A stretch of DNA of 64,000 nt from Rhodobiaceae bacterium (GTDB lineage: Bacteria > Pseudomonadota > Alphaproteobacteria > Rhizobiales > Tepidamorphaceae), in contig JACKJP010000003.1 in the NCBI GenBank assembly GCA_020637895.1, positions 186,001 to 250,000 on the forward strand, written 5' to 3'. Positions 15,272 through 24,800 of the stretch are shown piece after piece; positions within the stretch are counted from its first letter, which is position 1, and each line of letters begins with the position of its first letter. The position numbers were made by a program, and so were the translations under genes. The notes under the pieces were generated by a model that saw only the letters and a program-made list of their open reading frames with translations, searched no databases and was not told where the DNA came from.

Positions 15272-16039
15272 CTAGAACGGCAGGATGATGTCCAGGACCT
15301 GCTGGCCGTAGCGCGGCTGCTGGACGTCGCTGATCTGGCCGCGGCCGCCATAGGCTATGCGGGCTTCCGCGATCTTGGAGGATTCCACCGTGTTGTCGGC
15401 GGCGATGTCCTCGGGCCTGACGATACCGGCGACGAGCAGTTCGCGAACCTCGAAGTTGATCCGCACTTCCTGCCGTCCCTCGATCACCAGATTGCCGTTC
15501 GGCAGGATCTGGGTGATGACGGCCGCGACATTGGTCTTGATCGTTTCCTTGCGGTTGACGGAGCCGCTGCCCTCGCTGTTGGCGTCGCTGGAGACATCGA
15601 TGAGACCGCTGGCATTGGCGCCGTTCGGCAGCAGCTTGGAAACCAGCACGCCTTCGTATCCGGCAAGCGCGCCGGCGCCCATATTCTCGCCGTTCTTGCG
15701 GCTGCGGGCGGTCTTGTTGTTGATGATCGCGCTATCGGCGACCTCGACATTGACGGTCAGGATATCGCCGATGCGACGGGCGCGCTGGTCGCCGAAGAAG
15801 GTGCGCGCGCCGGAGCGCCACAGGGAGTTGGAATTGAAGACCGGCGGTTCGGGCGCCGGCATCGGCATGTTGACCGGCCTGTATCCGGGCATGGACGTCG
15901 GGTTGTCGATGGCGCTGAGCTTGGGCTCGCTTCCCACGTTAGAGAGGCGGTCGGCAGCGGCGCAGGCGCCGAGCAGGCTGGCTGCCACGGCGATCGTGGC
16001 AAGCCTTGTCAGGCGCGAGATGGTGAGATTGTTGTGCAT
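15272..16039 (-). CDS. flgH: flagellar L-ring lipoprotein FlgH
   Basis: The protein is 255 aa. The signal peptide ends in the lipobox LLGAC (Cys26), so it is an outer-membrane lipoprotein. FlgH motifs are SLWRSGARTFFGDQRARRIGD, DILTVNV, LPNGNLVIEG and the C-terminal AYGGRGQISDVQQPRYGQQVLD. It forms the L ring around the rod. It is the last gene of the flgF-flgG-flgA-flgH operon, 21 bases after flgA. Confidence 0.95.
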   Translation of the reverse strand: MHNNLTISRLTRLATIAVAASLLGACAAADRLSNVGSEPKLSAIDNPTSMPGYRPVNMPMPAPEPPVFNSNSLWRSGARTFFGDQRARRIGDILTVNVEVADSAIINNKTARSRKNGENMGAGALAGYEGVLVSKLLPNGANASGLIDVSSDANSEGSGSVNRKETIKTNVAAVITQILPNGNLVIEGRQEVRINFEVRELLVAGIVRPEDIAADNTVESSKIAEARIAYGGRGQISDVQQPRYGQQVLDIILPF

Positions 16040-16060
16040 GGCAGGTTCTCCCCGAAGAAA

Positions 16061-17062
16061 TCAGTTGGCGGCGAGCGAGGCGACGGTCGTCGGCGCGGTG
16101 AGCAGCTCGACGGTGCCGTCGGCAATCACCTCGGCTTCGACGATGCGGCGGGTATAGTCATTGAGGACGCGGATGACGGTGCCTTTGGGAGCGTCCGAAA
16201 GAGCTTTCCCGCGTGCCGTCAATGTCAGCGCGCCGCGACGGTAGATGATGGTGACGGGCCTGTTGCGGGTCACGAGCAGCGGTTCGGCCAGATCATTTTC
16301 CGCCAGGACCGCGCCTTCCGGCAGCGAGCGCTTTGCAGCCTTTCCGGCGACATCGGCAATTTCCGCAAAGGTAGCTGCGCGGATGTCGTTGCGCGGCACC
16401 ATGATGACGTTGAGGTCGCTCGCGGCAATCGTCGCGCCGCGTTCGATCCGACGGCCCATCGTGACAACCGGGACCAGGACGGTCACCGTGCCGGAGATGC
16501 GCTTGCCCGCCGCCAGGACCCGGCTGCCGGGTATCGTAACCACGGTGCTGAAGCGCCTGGCTTCGCGGTGCAGGTCAGTCGCGGCCAATGTAAGGGGCGC
16601 CGCGTTCTCCTCTTCCACATGGATGTCCCTGAGCGGTTCGTCGAAATGGAGCGCAAGGCGATCGGCCGTCATGCCCGGCATCTCGGCCGCCAGCCGGGCG
16701 GCGATCCCAGTGCGAATTTCTCCTGCCGATACGATACGGCTCGAGCGGCCGACGATGACCCGGTCGAGGCCCAGAGACTGGACATTCGCAACCCCGTTCC
16801 GGCTGGCGAGGTCGGCAACGATGCGGGCATCGACTTCACCGACCGTTCCCGGATCGGGCGAGCGGAACACGGGCGTGGCAGCGGCATCGCCAGCGCCGTT
16901 GACGAGGTCTCCAAGCGTGACGAAGGGACCTGAGACCGTGACACGCGGATTGAGCGCAGCTGCGCCGGCGGGAAACGCGGTCATCAGGAGCATCACGGCG
17001 ATTGCACCCAGCATTGCGGCAATCATTGCCGAGCGCATGGCGAAGGCGATTGCGTGGGTCAT
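16061..17062 (-). CDS. flgA: flagellar P-ring assembly chaperone FlgA
   Basis: The 333-aa precursor has a hydrophobic signal segment around residues 11-35. The C-terminal SAF domain (RRIERGATIAASDLNVIMVPRN...) and the FlgA end (TARGKALSDAPKGTVIRVLN, then EAEVIADGTVEL) are clear. FlgA assists FlgI polymerisation in the periplasm. The N-terminal 170 residues are longer than in enteric FlgA, as is common in alphaproteobacteria. It lies 15 bases after flgG. Confidence 0.92.
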   Translation of the reverse strand: MTHAIAFAMRSAMIAAMLGAIAVMLLMTAFPAGAAALNPRVTVSGPFVTLGDLVNGAGDAAATPVFRSPDPGTVGEVDARIVADLASRNGVANVQSLGLDRVIVGRSSRIVSAGEIRTGIAARLAAEMPGMTADRLALHFDEPLRDIHVEEENAAPLTLAATDLHREARRFSTVVTIPGSRVLAAGKRISGTVTVLVPVVTMGRRIERGATIAASDLNVIMVPRNDIRAATFAEIADVAGKAAKRSLPEGAVLAENDLAEPLLVTRNRPVTIIYRRGALTLTARGKALSDAPKGTVIRVLNDYTRRIVEAEVIADGTVELLTAPTTVASLAAN

Positions 17063-17077
17063 GACTTGTTGCCTCGA

Positions 17078-17863
17078 TTATCTCAGGTTGGAGGTGGCCG
17101 ACAGCATCTCGTCGGCGGCGGTGATCACGCGGGCATTCATCTCGTAGGCGCGCTGTGCGGCGATCAGATCGGAGATCTCGGAAACCGGGTTCACGTTGGC
17201 CTCTTCCAGATGGTTCTGGAGCAGGTCCCCGAAGCCTTCGCTGGCCGGCGTACCGGTGATCGGCGCCCCGCTGGCCTCGGTTTCCAGGTAGAGGTTGTCG
17301 CCGATTGCGTTGAGGCCGTGCTTGTTGACGAAGCGCGCGAGTTCGATCTGGCCGATTTCCAGCGGCGTCGTGCTGGTGCCGGTGGTCACCTGAACTGTGC
17401 CTTCGGCGTTGATCGTTATCTGTTGCGTGTCGTCCGGCAGGGTGATGCCGGGGGCAATTTCATATCCGTCGACCGTGACCAGCGTGCCGTTGGCGTCGAT
17501 CTCGAAGGAACCGTCGCGGGAGTAGGCGGTGCGGCCGTCCGGCAGGTTGACCTGGAAAAAGCCTTCGCCGCGGATGGCGACGTCGGTTTCCTTTTCGGTC
17601 AGCGATACGGTGCCCTGGCTCATGATGCGGCTGGTTGCGGCCGTCTTGACGCCGGAGCCGATGCTGACGCCCGTCGGAACCATCGTGCCGGCGTCGGACG
17701 TCAGCGTTCCTTCGCGCCGCAGGTTCTCGTAGAGAAGATCCTGAAACTCGGCACGGTAACGCTTGTAGCCCGTGGTGCGCATATTCGCGATGTTGTGGGA
17801 AATGACATCCACATTCATTTCCTGGGCCATCATGCCGCTGGCGGCTGTCTGCAGTGCGCGCAT
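17078..17863 (-). CDS. flgG: flagellar distal rod protein FlgG
   Basis: The protein is 261 aa, the normal length. It has the N-terminal rod motif MRALQTAASGMMAQ...ISHNIANMRTTGYKR, the core IRGEGFFQV, and the C-terminal VNPVSEISDLIAAQRAYEMN with ITAADEML. It is exported by the flagellar type III system to build the distal rod. It is the second gene of the flgFGAH operon. Confidence 0.96.
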   Translation of the reverse strand: MRALQTAASGMMAQEMNVDVISHNIANMRTTGYKRYRAEFQDLLYENLRREGTLTSDAGTMVPTGVSIGSGVKTAATSRIMSQGTVSLTEKETDVAIRGEGFFQVNLPDGRTAYSRDGSFEIDANGTLVTVDGYEIAPGITLPDDTQQITINAEGTVQVTTGTSTTPLEIGQIELARFVNKHGLNAIGDNLYLETEASGAPITGTPASEGFGDLLQNHLEEANVNPVSEISDLIAAQRAYEMNARVITAADEMLSATSNLR

Positions 17864-17890
17864 GTTATGTTCTCCTTATTCCTGCCAGCT

Positions 17891-18637
17891 TCAGGCGGGC
17901 ACGTTCGCCAACTGGCCGATGGCGTCGCGGCGCATCTCGTCAGTGCGCGCCATCATCTGGGCGAGTGTCTGATAGGCCCGCTGCACTTCGATCATCCGGG
18001 TGATCTCGACAACGGGTTTGACGTTTGAACCTTCAATGGCGCCCTGCTGGAGCCGCGCCTGATCGGCGGGCGCGGACGAGGCGCCGTCCTCGGCCTGGAA
18101 CATCGACGCGCCAACCGGGGTCAGGAACCGTTCGTCGTCAAAGGCGACGACCTGCAGGCGACCCTTCTGGCCAGCGCTGGAAGAAACCGTGCCATCGGCG
18201 GCTATCTTGATGTCCGTTTCGCTGGCTTCGAAGGTGAGGGGGCCGCCGGTGCCGAGAACCTGCTGGCCTTCGCTGGTCACCAGCTGGCCATTGGCATTGA
18301 GAGCGAACGCGCCGTTGCGGGTGTAGCGGTCTCCGTCGGGCGTGCGGACGACGAAGAAGCCCTTGCCGTTGATGGCAACGTCAAACGGGTTGCCGGTCTG
18401 GGTGAGAGGCCCCTGCGAGTGATCCTGAATTGTCGCGATATCCTGCACGTACGACATCTGGCCATCGGTGCTGGTTGCCATGTCCATGTCGGCAACCGGC
18501 ATCAGGTATTCCTCGAACACCACCGATTCGCGTTTGAAACCGGACGTATTGAGATTCGCGATGTTGTTGGCGATCACGTCCATGCGATTGCGCAGGGCAA
18601 TCTGGCTGGACAGACCTATCAGTGCGGCGTTTTCCAT
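17891..18637 (-). CDS. flgF: flagellar proximal rod protein FlgF
   Basis: The protein is 248 aa from the ATG at 18637 (MENAALIGLSSQIALR); the longer frame to 18703 would start at or before the predicted sigma-54 transcript start and is rejected. Motifs are ANNIANLNTSGFKRE, VAINGKGFFVV and GSNVKPVVEITRMIEVQRAY. It is the first gene of flgFGAH, which is sigma-54 dependent in Caulobacter, and a matching -24/-12 element is present here. Confidence 0.93.
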   Translation of the reverse strand: MENAALIGLSSQIALRNRMDVIANNIANLNTSGFKRESVVFEEYLMPVADMDMATSTDGQMSYVQDIATIQDHSQGPLTQTGNPFDVAINGKGFFVVRTPDGDRYTRNGAFALNANGQLVTSEGQQVLGTGGPLTFEASETDIKIAADGTVSSSAGQKGRLQVVAFDDERFLTPVGASMFQAEDGASSAPADQARLQQGAIEGSNVKPVVEITRMIEVQRAYQTLAQMMARTDEMRRDAIGQLANVPA

Positions 18638-18709
18638 AGTCCTTAAACCATTGCCGTTTGCTCCCCGACAGCACCCGGCACGGCAGGGCCGGGCGCTCAC
18701 CATTCGTTA

Positions 18710-18725
18710 AGCATAACCCGTGCCA
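18710..18725 (-). promoter_or_regulatory. sigma-54 promoter of the flgF-flgG-flgA-flgH operon
   Basis: TGGCACGGGTTATGCT on the minus strand matches TGGCACG-N4-TTGCW with one mismatch (ATGC). The transcript would start near 18699, about 62 bases before flgF. Confidence 0.75.
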
Positions 18726-18810
18726 CTAGAATATTTGTTGTTTTTCAATGAGTTAAATTTCTTCGCGAGCGGTTGGAACGCCGGTAGACCGGCAGAAACC
18801 GCCGGTTTGC

Positions 18811-18823
18811 GGCAAATCTTGCC
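18811..18823. promoter_or_regulatory. GGCA-N5-TGCC palindrome between flgF and fliL
   Basis: GGCA-AATCT-TGCC, extended by matching C and G to CGGCAA-N3-TTGCCG. Its centre (18817) is 93.5 bp from the -24 GG of the flgF promoter, identical to the distal flgE site. The 300-base gap 18638-18937 holds only this divergent control region. Confidence 0.6.
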
Positions 18824-18844
18824 GGGTTCGCTGGCCGCTGTTCG

Positions 18845-18861
18845 TAAACGATCCGTTAACC
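18845..18861 (+). promoter_or_regulatory. CtrA box of fliL-fliM operon
   Basis: TAAA-CGATCCG-TTAACC has one mismatch in the first half-site. It is 77-93 bases upstream of the fliL start. Confidence 0.6.
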
Positions 18862-18907
18862 ATTTCGTCCTTAGTTATTAGGGCATGAAAAACACCGGGT
18901 CCGACCC

Positions 18908-18920
18908 GGCAAAAATTGAC
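18908..18920. promoter_or_regulatory. near-match flagellar palindrome in the fliL leader
   Basis: GGCA-AAAAT-TGAC has one mismatch. It lies downstream of the CtrA box and 18 bases before fliL, where a bound protein would block rather than activate. It is preceded by a small CCGGGT/ACCCGG hairpin. Confidence 0.35.
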
Positions 18921-18937
18921 CGGTTTCGAGGCAGGCA

Positions 18938-19450
18938 ATGGCGGACATAGCGAGCGCTGAAGATCCCGATCTGATGGGTGCCGAGGATGCCCAGGAAGGC
19001 GCGGGCGAAGGTACTTCCAGGCGCAAGAAGCTGATGATGCTCGGCGGCGCAGCCGTCGTTGCCATCGCTGTCGTCGGCGGTGGCGCGGGCTACTTTTTCG
19101 GCTGGTTTTCTCCGGCATCCGAAAATACCGCCGCGCCGGTTGTGGAGAGCTACTATTTCGATCTGCCGGATATGGTGGTCAACCTCAGCGCACTGGACGA
19201 CCGGGCACAGTATCTCAAACTCAAGGTGACGCTCGAAACCCACGACAAGCGCACGCTGGCCGCCCTCCAGCCGGAAATGCCAAAGGTGCTCGATGCCTTC
19301 CAGGTGTATCTGCGCGAATTGCGGGTGACCGACATTGAAGGGTCGGCCGGATTGCAGCGGCTGAAGGAAGAGCTGCTGCGTCGGATCAACATCGCCATCC
19401 ATCCGGCAAAGGTGGATGCGGTGCTGTTCCGGGAAATCATCGTTCAGTAG
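18938..19450 (+). CDS. fliL: flagellar basal-body-associated protein FliL
   Basis: The protein is 170 aa: an acidic cytoplasmic head (residues 1-27), one transmembrane helix (about 33-55, LMMLGGAAVVAIAVV...), then the periplasmic FliL domain (YYFDLPDMVVNL, QYLKLKVTLE, RRINIAIHPAKVDAVLF, ending REIIVQ). It surrounds the stator and modulates torque. It is the first gene of fliL-fliM-DUF6468-motE, under a CtrA-type box and divergent from flgF, as in Caulobacter. Confidence 0.93.
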   Translation: MADIASAEDPDLMGAEDAQEGAGEGTSRRKKLMMLGGAAVVAIAVVGGGAGYFFGWFSPASENTAAPVVESYYFDLPDMVVNLSALDDRAQYLKLKVTLETHDKRTLAALQPEMPKVLDAFQVYLRELRVTDIEGSAGLQRLKEELLRRINIAIHPAKVDAVLFREIIVQ

Positions 19451-19459
19451 GGGGCGGCG

Positions 19460-20620
19460 GTGAGCGGCGAAGACGACGATCTCGGAGCGGACGACTGGGG
19501 GGCCGCGCTCGCCGAGCAGGGCGTCGAGGTCACCGAGGATATGGCGGCCGAATGGGCGTCGATGCTGGACGGCGCCAGTGACGAAGGCCTGCCGGAAAAC
19601 GCCCGCGGTTCGGAACGCATCCTGAACCAGGACGAGATCGACAATCTGCTCGGCTTCAATGTTGAGGAGATGAGCCGCGAGGAGCGCCGCGGCATTCGCG
19701 CCATCATCAACTCGGCGATGGTCTCCTACGAGCGTCTGCCGATGCTGGAGATTGTCTTCGACCGGCTCGTCCGGCTGATGACCACGACGCTGCGCAACTT
19801 TACCTCCGACAACGTCGAAGTATCTCTCGACAGCCTGTCATCCGTGCGGTTCGGAGACTATCTCAATTCCATCCCGCTTCCCGCGATCTTGGGCGTATTC
19901 AAGGCCGAGGAATGGGAAAACTTCGGACTGGTAACGGTGGAGTCCGGACTGATCTATTCGATGGTCGACGTCCTGCTTGGCGGGCGGCGCGGAACGGTTC
20001 AACTGCGTGTCGAAGGCCGGCCCTACACCACCATCGAGACAAATCTGATCCGGCGGCTGATCGAACTGGTTCTCGCCGACGCAAACCAGGCATTCGCGCC
20101 GCTTTCGCCAGTGACCTTTGCAATCGAGCGGCTGGAAACCAATCCGCGTTTCGCCGCCATCTCACGGCCCGCCAACGCGGCCATTCTGGTTCGCCTGAGG
20201 GTCGATATGGAAGACCGCGGCGGCAACATCGAAGTCTTGCTTCCCTACGCGACGATCGAGCCAATTCGCGAACTTCTGCTGCAGATGTTCATGGGTGAGA
20301 AATTCGGCCGCGATCCCATCTGGGAAGGGCATCTGGCGACCGAACTCGTGGCCTCCAGCCAGACCGTCGATGCGGTGCTGGTGGAGAAGCTGATGCCGCT
20401 GAACAAGGTCATGAATTTCAAGGTCGGCGATACGCTGATGCTCGACCGCAACCCCGGCGATCCGGTGCTGCTGCGCTGCGGCGACGTCGATATATGCGAT
20501 GCCCGGGTCGGTCGCGCGGGCGAACGCATCGCCCTGCGCGTTGCAGGTTCGCTGAGGCGTCCGAAAATGACTTACGCGGCCTTTGAGAAGGCTGACCAAT
20601 TCGCGGGAGAAAAAGCATGA
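19460..20620 (+). CDS. fliM: flagellar motor switch protein FliM
   Basis: The protein is 386 aa from a GTG start nine bases after fliL. The CheY-binding motif ILNQDEIDNLLGF is at residues 54-66, pushed inwards by an acidic N-terminal extension containing DDWGAALAEQ. Next come the CheC-like middle domain (NSAMVSYERLPMLEIVFDRL) and the C-terminal SpoA domain (LMPLNKVMNFKVGDTLML). It is part of the C ring that sets rotation direction. Confidence 0.95.
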   Translation: MSGEDDDLGADDWGAALAEQGVEVTEDMAAEWASMLDGASDEGLPENARGSERILNQDEIDNLLGFNVEEMSREERRGIRAIINSAMVSYERLPMLEIVFDRLVRLMTTTLRNFTSDNVEVSLDSLSSVRFGDYLNSIPLPAILGVFKAEEWENFGLVTVESGLIYSMVDVLLGGRRGTVQLRVEGRPYTTIETNLIRRLIELVLADANQAFAPLSPVTFAIERLETNPRFAAISRPANAAILVRLRVDMEDRGGNIEVLLPYATIEPIRELLLQMFMGEKFGRDPIWEGHLATELVASSQTVDAVLVEKLMPLNKVMNFKVGDTLMLDRNPGDPVLLRCGDVDICDARVGRAGERIALRVAGSLRRPKMTYAAFEKADQFAGEKA

Positions 20621-21039
20621 GCGGCATAGGGCTGGGTACCGTCATCGATCTGTTCGTTGCGCTGCTTCTGGTTGTCACAATCGGCTATTGCACGCTTCTG
20701 AACCGTCGCCTGAAGGCCTTCCGCGGCGACGAGGAGGCAATGCGCCAGACCATTCGAGAGCTTGTCCAGGCCAGCGAGATCGCCGAGCGCGCAATCGCCG
20801 GGCTCAAGGAAACGGCGACCGAGTGCGACAAGTCCATTACCTACAAGCTTCGCCAGGCCGACAGGTTCTGCCGCGATATCGAACAGCAGGTTGAATCGGG
20901 GCAGGCACTCGTCGGCAGGCTGTCACAGATCGGGGCGCTTTCCCGCGAACTCGGACTGAACAGCCCGAAAGGCGGTGATGTACGCGACCAGGCCGCTTCG
21001 CTCCGCCGCGTCGACACACTCAGGGAACGCGCGGCATGA
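20617..21039 (+). CDS. DUF6468 flagellar operon protein
   Basis: The protein is 140 aa, with one N-terminal transmembrane helix (IDLFVALLLVVTIGYCTLL) and a coiled-coil C-terminal part (AMRQTIRELVQASEIAERAI...). It overlaps fliM by four bases (ATGA) and motE by four, so it is translationally coupled to both. Proteins of this type are conserved between fliM and motE in many alphaproteobacteria. The exact role is unknown; a motor or stator accessory is plausible. Confidence 0.75.
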   Translation: MSGIGLGTVIDLFVALLLVVTIGYCTLLNRRLKAFRGDEEAMRQTIRELVQASEIAERAIAGLKETATECDKSITYKLRQADRFCRDIEQQVESGQALVGRLSQIGALSRELGLNSPKGGDVRDQAASLRRVDTLRERAA

Positions 21040-21722
21040 AAGCCCGGCCGCGCCTCCTGCCCATCGTCATCGGAGCTGCCAGCGGACTGCTTTTTCTGAA
21101 GCTCGTGGGCGCATTGTCCGGTGACGAGACCATCACCGGTACCGTGCCTGCCACGGCCCAGGAACAGGCAGCGGCGGCACCCGCCCAGCCGGCGGTTGCT
21201 GGAGACGCCAGGGATTCGACGCAAATCACCTACCAGCAGGGCAATGTGGCATCCGGCGACTCCAAGGGGACGATCCTTGAGAGGCTTGGCGAACGACGCG
21301 AAGAACTCGACAAGCTGGAGGCCCAGCTCCTGGAACGGGAAAATCTGCTCAAGGCGGCGGAGAAGCGCGTTGAGGAGCGTATCGCGGAGCTTGCCAAGAT
21401 CGAAGAGCGCATCAATGCGACCGTTCAGGCGCGCAACGACGAGGAGAAGGCGCGCTTTGAAGGGCTGATCAAGATGTACGCAACGATGAAGCCGAAAGAT
21501 GCAGCGCGCATCTTCGACCGGCTCGACCTACAGATTCTGATCGAGGTTGCGGCGCGCATGAAGCCTGAGCAGATGGGAGCGATCATGTCCCAGATGGCGC
21601 CGGACGCCGCCGAGCAGCTGACCGTCGCGCTTGTCCTCAACCAGAACAAGCAGGACCAGCAGGCCGACGACGGCAGCCCGTCAGAATTGCCCAAGATCGT
21701 CGGCAAACAGCCAGGCGCCTGA
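21036..21722 (+). CDS. motE: flagellar motor chaperone MotE-like protein
   Basis: The protein is 228 aa: an N-terminal hydrophobic signal or anchor, an Ala/Gln-rich linker, a long coiled coil (residues about 85-145, GERREELDKLEAQLLERENLL...), then the MgtE-N-like domain (MYATMKPKDAARIFDRLDLQ; MKPEQMGAIMSQMAPDAAEQ). In Sinorhizobium MotE is a periplasmic chaperone for the stator modulator MotC. No motC-like gene is obvious here, unless the large downstream TPR protein fills that place. Confidence 0.82.
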   Translation: MKARPRLLPIVIGAASGLLFLKLVGALSGDETITGTVPATAQEQAAAAPAQPAVAGDARDSTQITYQQGNVASGDSKGTILERLGERREELDKLEAQLLERENLLKAAEKRVEERIAELAKIEERINATVQARNDEEKARFEGLIKMYATMKPKDAARIFDRLDLQILIEVAARMKPEQMGAIMSQMAPDAAEQLTVALVLNQNKQDQQADDGSPSELPKIVGKQPGA

Positions 21723-21859
21723 CCAGGGTCGGTTCTGCTGTTCCGCACGCGCACGCTTAAGGCGCTATTTACACTGCTCAGCCTATTCTCGGTCGATTGA
21801 CGTGCATTCCCGTTGCCGGGACTTTTCTGCGCGTCTCCACGCGAGGACTTGGCAAGGTG

Positions 21860-24800
21860 ATGGCAGGGGGGCGGAAATTCGGGCAGATCGCCCTGCTGCG
21901 CAGCGCCCTCGCACTGATTGCCGTCGTGCTGATGGTGCCGCTTGCGTCCGTCGCCAATGCTGAGCAATCGGTCAGGATCCAAGGGGCGCTGGAGCAGGGA
22001 TTTGCTCGCCTTATACTGACCTTTCCGACGAAAATTCCCGAGTATCACATCCGGATCACGCCAGGCGTACTGGTCGTCGAGACCGACGAGGCCATGGACA
22101 TCAAGGTTGACCGGGTAGCCGACGCGCTGTCGGGCTATGTCGGCGTCGCGCGTGCCGATCCGGATGGCAAGGGTATCCGGATGTCGCTGGAACAGGTTGT
22201 TTCAGTCAACACGATGGAAGCTGGCGAACAGCTGTTCGTCGATCTGCTGCCCGCAGGCTGGCGCGGCTTGCCGCCGTCGCTGCCGCAATCGGTCATCGAT
22301 GCCCTGGCCAAACGATCCGAGGATCTGGAAAAGAAGCGGCTTGAGGCGCTGCGCGCCGAGGAAATGAAGAACAGCCCACCTGTCGACATGCGGGTGGCGA
22401 CGGCGCCGACCTTCGCTCGCCTGTCGTTCGGCTGGCACAAGCCAATCAACGCCACGGTGACGCGCGATGCGGAACGGGTGAACATCCTCTTCGATCACGC
22501 CGCGCCGATCAACGTGAATGGCTTCAGGTCGCAATTGCCGGCCTATATTGGCGAGATCTCAAGCCGCGTCAGCCTGAAGGGCCTTGAAGTCTTCATCGAT
22601 GTCACGTCGACGGCGACGATCCGCAGCTTCCGGGAGGGCAACGCTTTCGTGGTCGACATTTCCGACCCGAGCGCGCCGGCCAGCGACGGCATCGCGAGCG
22701 ACACCGTTCCGCCCGCGGGATCTTCCATAGCAGCTGAAAATGGAAACCAGGACGGCGGGTCGGCTCAGGCTGGCGCAGGTGAAAGCGCACCCGGCGGCAG
22801 CGGCAAGGTGCTTGTCAGCGAAGCTCCGCTTCTCCAGCCCGCCGCGCCCATCGCCGAGGACGACAAAGACGCTGTCAAAGCCGGTGAGGCGCAAGCCGGA
22901 TCCGGCGATCAGGCCAAGGATGCGCAATCAGGGAACATCTATGCGCAGGCGCAGCGGGTCGAGACCGGCGTGCGACGGATCGGCGATGTCTATCGCATCG
23001 AGTTCTCGTTCCAGCGGGCAACACCTGCGGCACTGTTCGCGCGCGGCGATCTGCTGTGGATGGTGTTCGACTCACCATTGCCCATCGACACGCGTCCATT
23101 GCGCTACGAACTGGCTGAATATGTCGCTGATGTCACCGTCATGCGGACCGGAAACAGTCAGGCGTTGATCCTGCGCCTGGTCAAGCCGGTGCTTTCGTCA
23201 TCGGCAATCGAAAATACGAACTGGATCGTCACGATCGGAGACACCGTCGTCGAACCGGCGCGGCCCATCGCGCTGTCGCACGGTCAGTCGCTGGGCGGCG
23301 AACTGGCTGTCGTCGCGCCCCTCGAGCATGCCGGCTCGGTCCATGATTTCATCGATCCGGTCATTGGCGACAGAATCCTCGTTGCCACCGCTCTCGGACC
23401 GGCGCGCGCCATCCTGAGCGAACAGCGCTTCGTCGATTTCACCGCGCTCGCCACACGCCACGGTATCGCCATTCTGCCGAAGGTCGACAACCTGCAGGTC
23501 AAGGTCAGCGGCGATGTCTTTTCAGTGGAGCGGGAGAATGGACTCTCTCTTTCGGCGATCGGCGCTCTTGCCATGCCGACAGGCGAGGTGAAGGTAGAAA
23601 GCGCGCTCCGGCCTGGATACGTTCACAACCCTGAAGAGACCATAGACGACCCGGCGAAGTTGCGGCTTGCCGGTGAACGCTTCATGCAGCGCATAGCCGA
23701 GGCCGAAGAAGACCATCGGGCGGCAGCGCGGCTCGACTATGCCGAATTCCTTCTCTCGCAACGTCTTTCGGCAGAGGCGATCGGACTGCTGCGTCTTGCG
23801 GTCGAGGAGACGCCGGAAGTTGCGCGCGAGCGCAGCTACCGGTCGATGCTGGGTATTGCCCTTCAACAGATGCACCGCCCTGAAGAGGCGCTGAAGGCAT
23901 TCGACTTTGCCGGCATCAGCAATGAACCGGACATCGGTCTTTGGGCCGGCATGGCGCTGCTCGATCTTGGGCGCTGGCGCGAGGCGCAACTGAAGCTCGA
24001 CGCGGGCCTGCCCATGTTGACTGACTATCCGCCAGAAGAGCGTGCCCGATTCATGCTGGGCGCCGCGCGGGCGGCCATCGAGGTCAACGATTACAGCTCC
24101 GCGAGCGATCTGCTGACCAAACTCAAGGCAGAGCCGGCAGCGAAGGGGAAGCGCAGCTTTACCTATCTGCAGGCGCGGCTCGCGGAGGGTCTCGGCGATC
24201 GCGAACAGGCCATGGCGCTCTATAGCGAACTGACGGGCGACGAAAGCCGCGATCAGTATCAGGTTCTCGGTCAGCTTCGGCGGCTTCAATTGCTCAGCCA
24301 GGCCAACACCATCGACGACACCGACATGATCAAGGCGCTTGAAACGCTGTCGGTCACCTGGCGCGGCGACGATACCGAATTGCAGACGTTGAGCACATTG
24401 GCGCATTTCTATGTGCGCAAGGGTGAGTACCGTCAGGCCTTCGAAACGATGAAAGCGGCCGCGATCGCGGCACCTGGCGAACCTCGCACCCGCAAGCTGC
24501 AGGACGACATGCAGGCGGTGTTCGTGGATCTTTTCCTTGGCAATGCCGCCAACGGCATGAAGCCGGTGGATGCGCTGGCGCTGTATTACGACTACAAGGA
24601 ATTGACCCCCGTCGGACATCAGGGCGACGAGATCATCAGGGCTCTGGCGGACCGCCTGATCGGCGTGGATCTGCTGGCCAAGGCGGCTGAAGTCCTCGAT
24701 CATCAGGTGCAGCACCGGCTACGCGGCGCGGCGCGCGCGCAAGTCGCAGCAAAGCTGGCACTCGTCTATCTGATGGATCGCAAGCCGACGCAGGCGCTGC

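Noticed and set aside
15209..16933. 574-codon plus-strand frame over flgH and flgA
   Set aside because: It is an antisense shadow produced by high G+C codon use; both minus-strand genes have signal peptides and family motifs.
23522..24715. 397-codon minus-strand frame inside the TPR gene
   Set aside because: Antisense shadow with no ribosome binding site and no recognisable motif.
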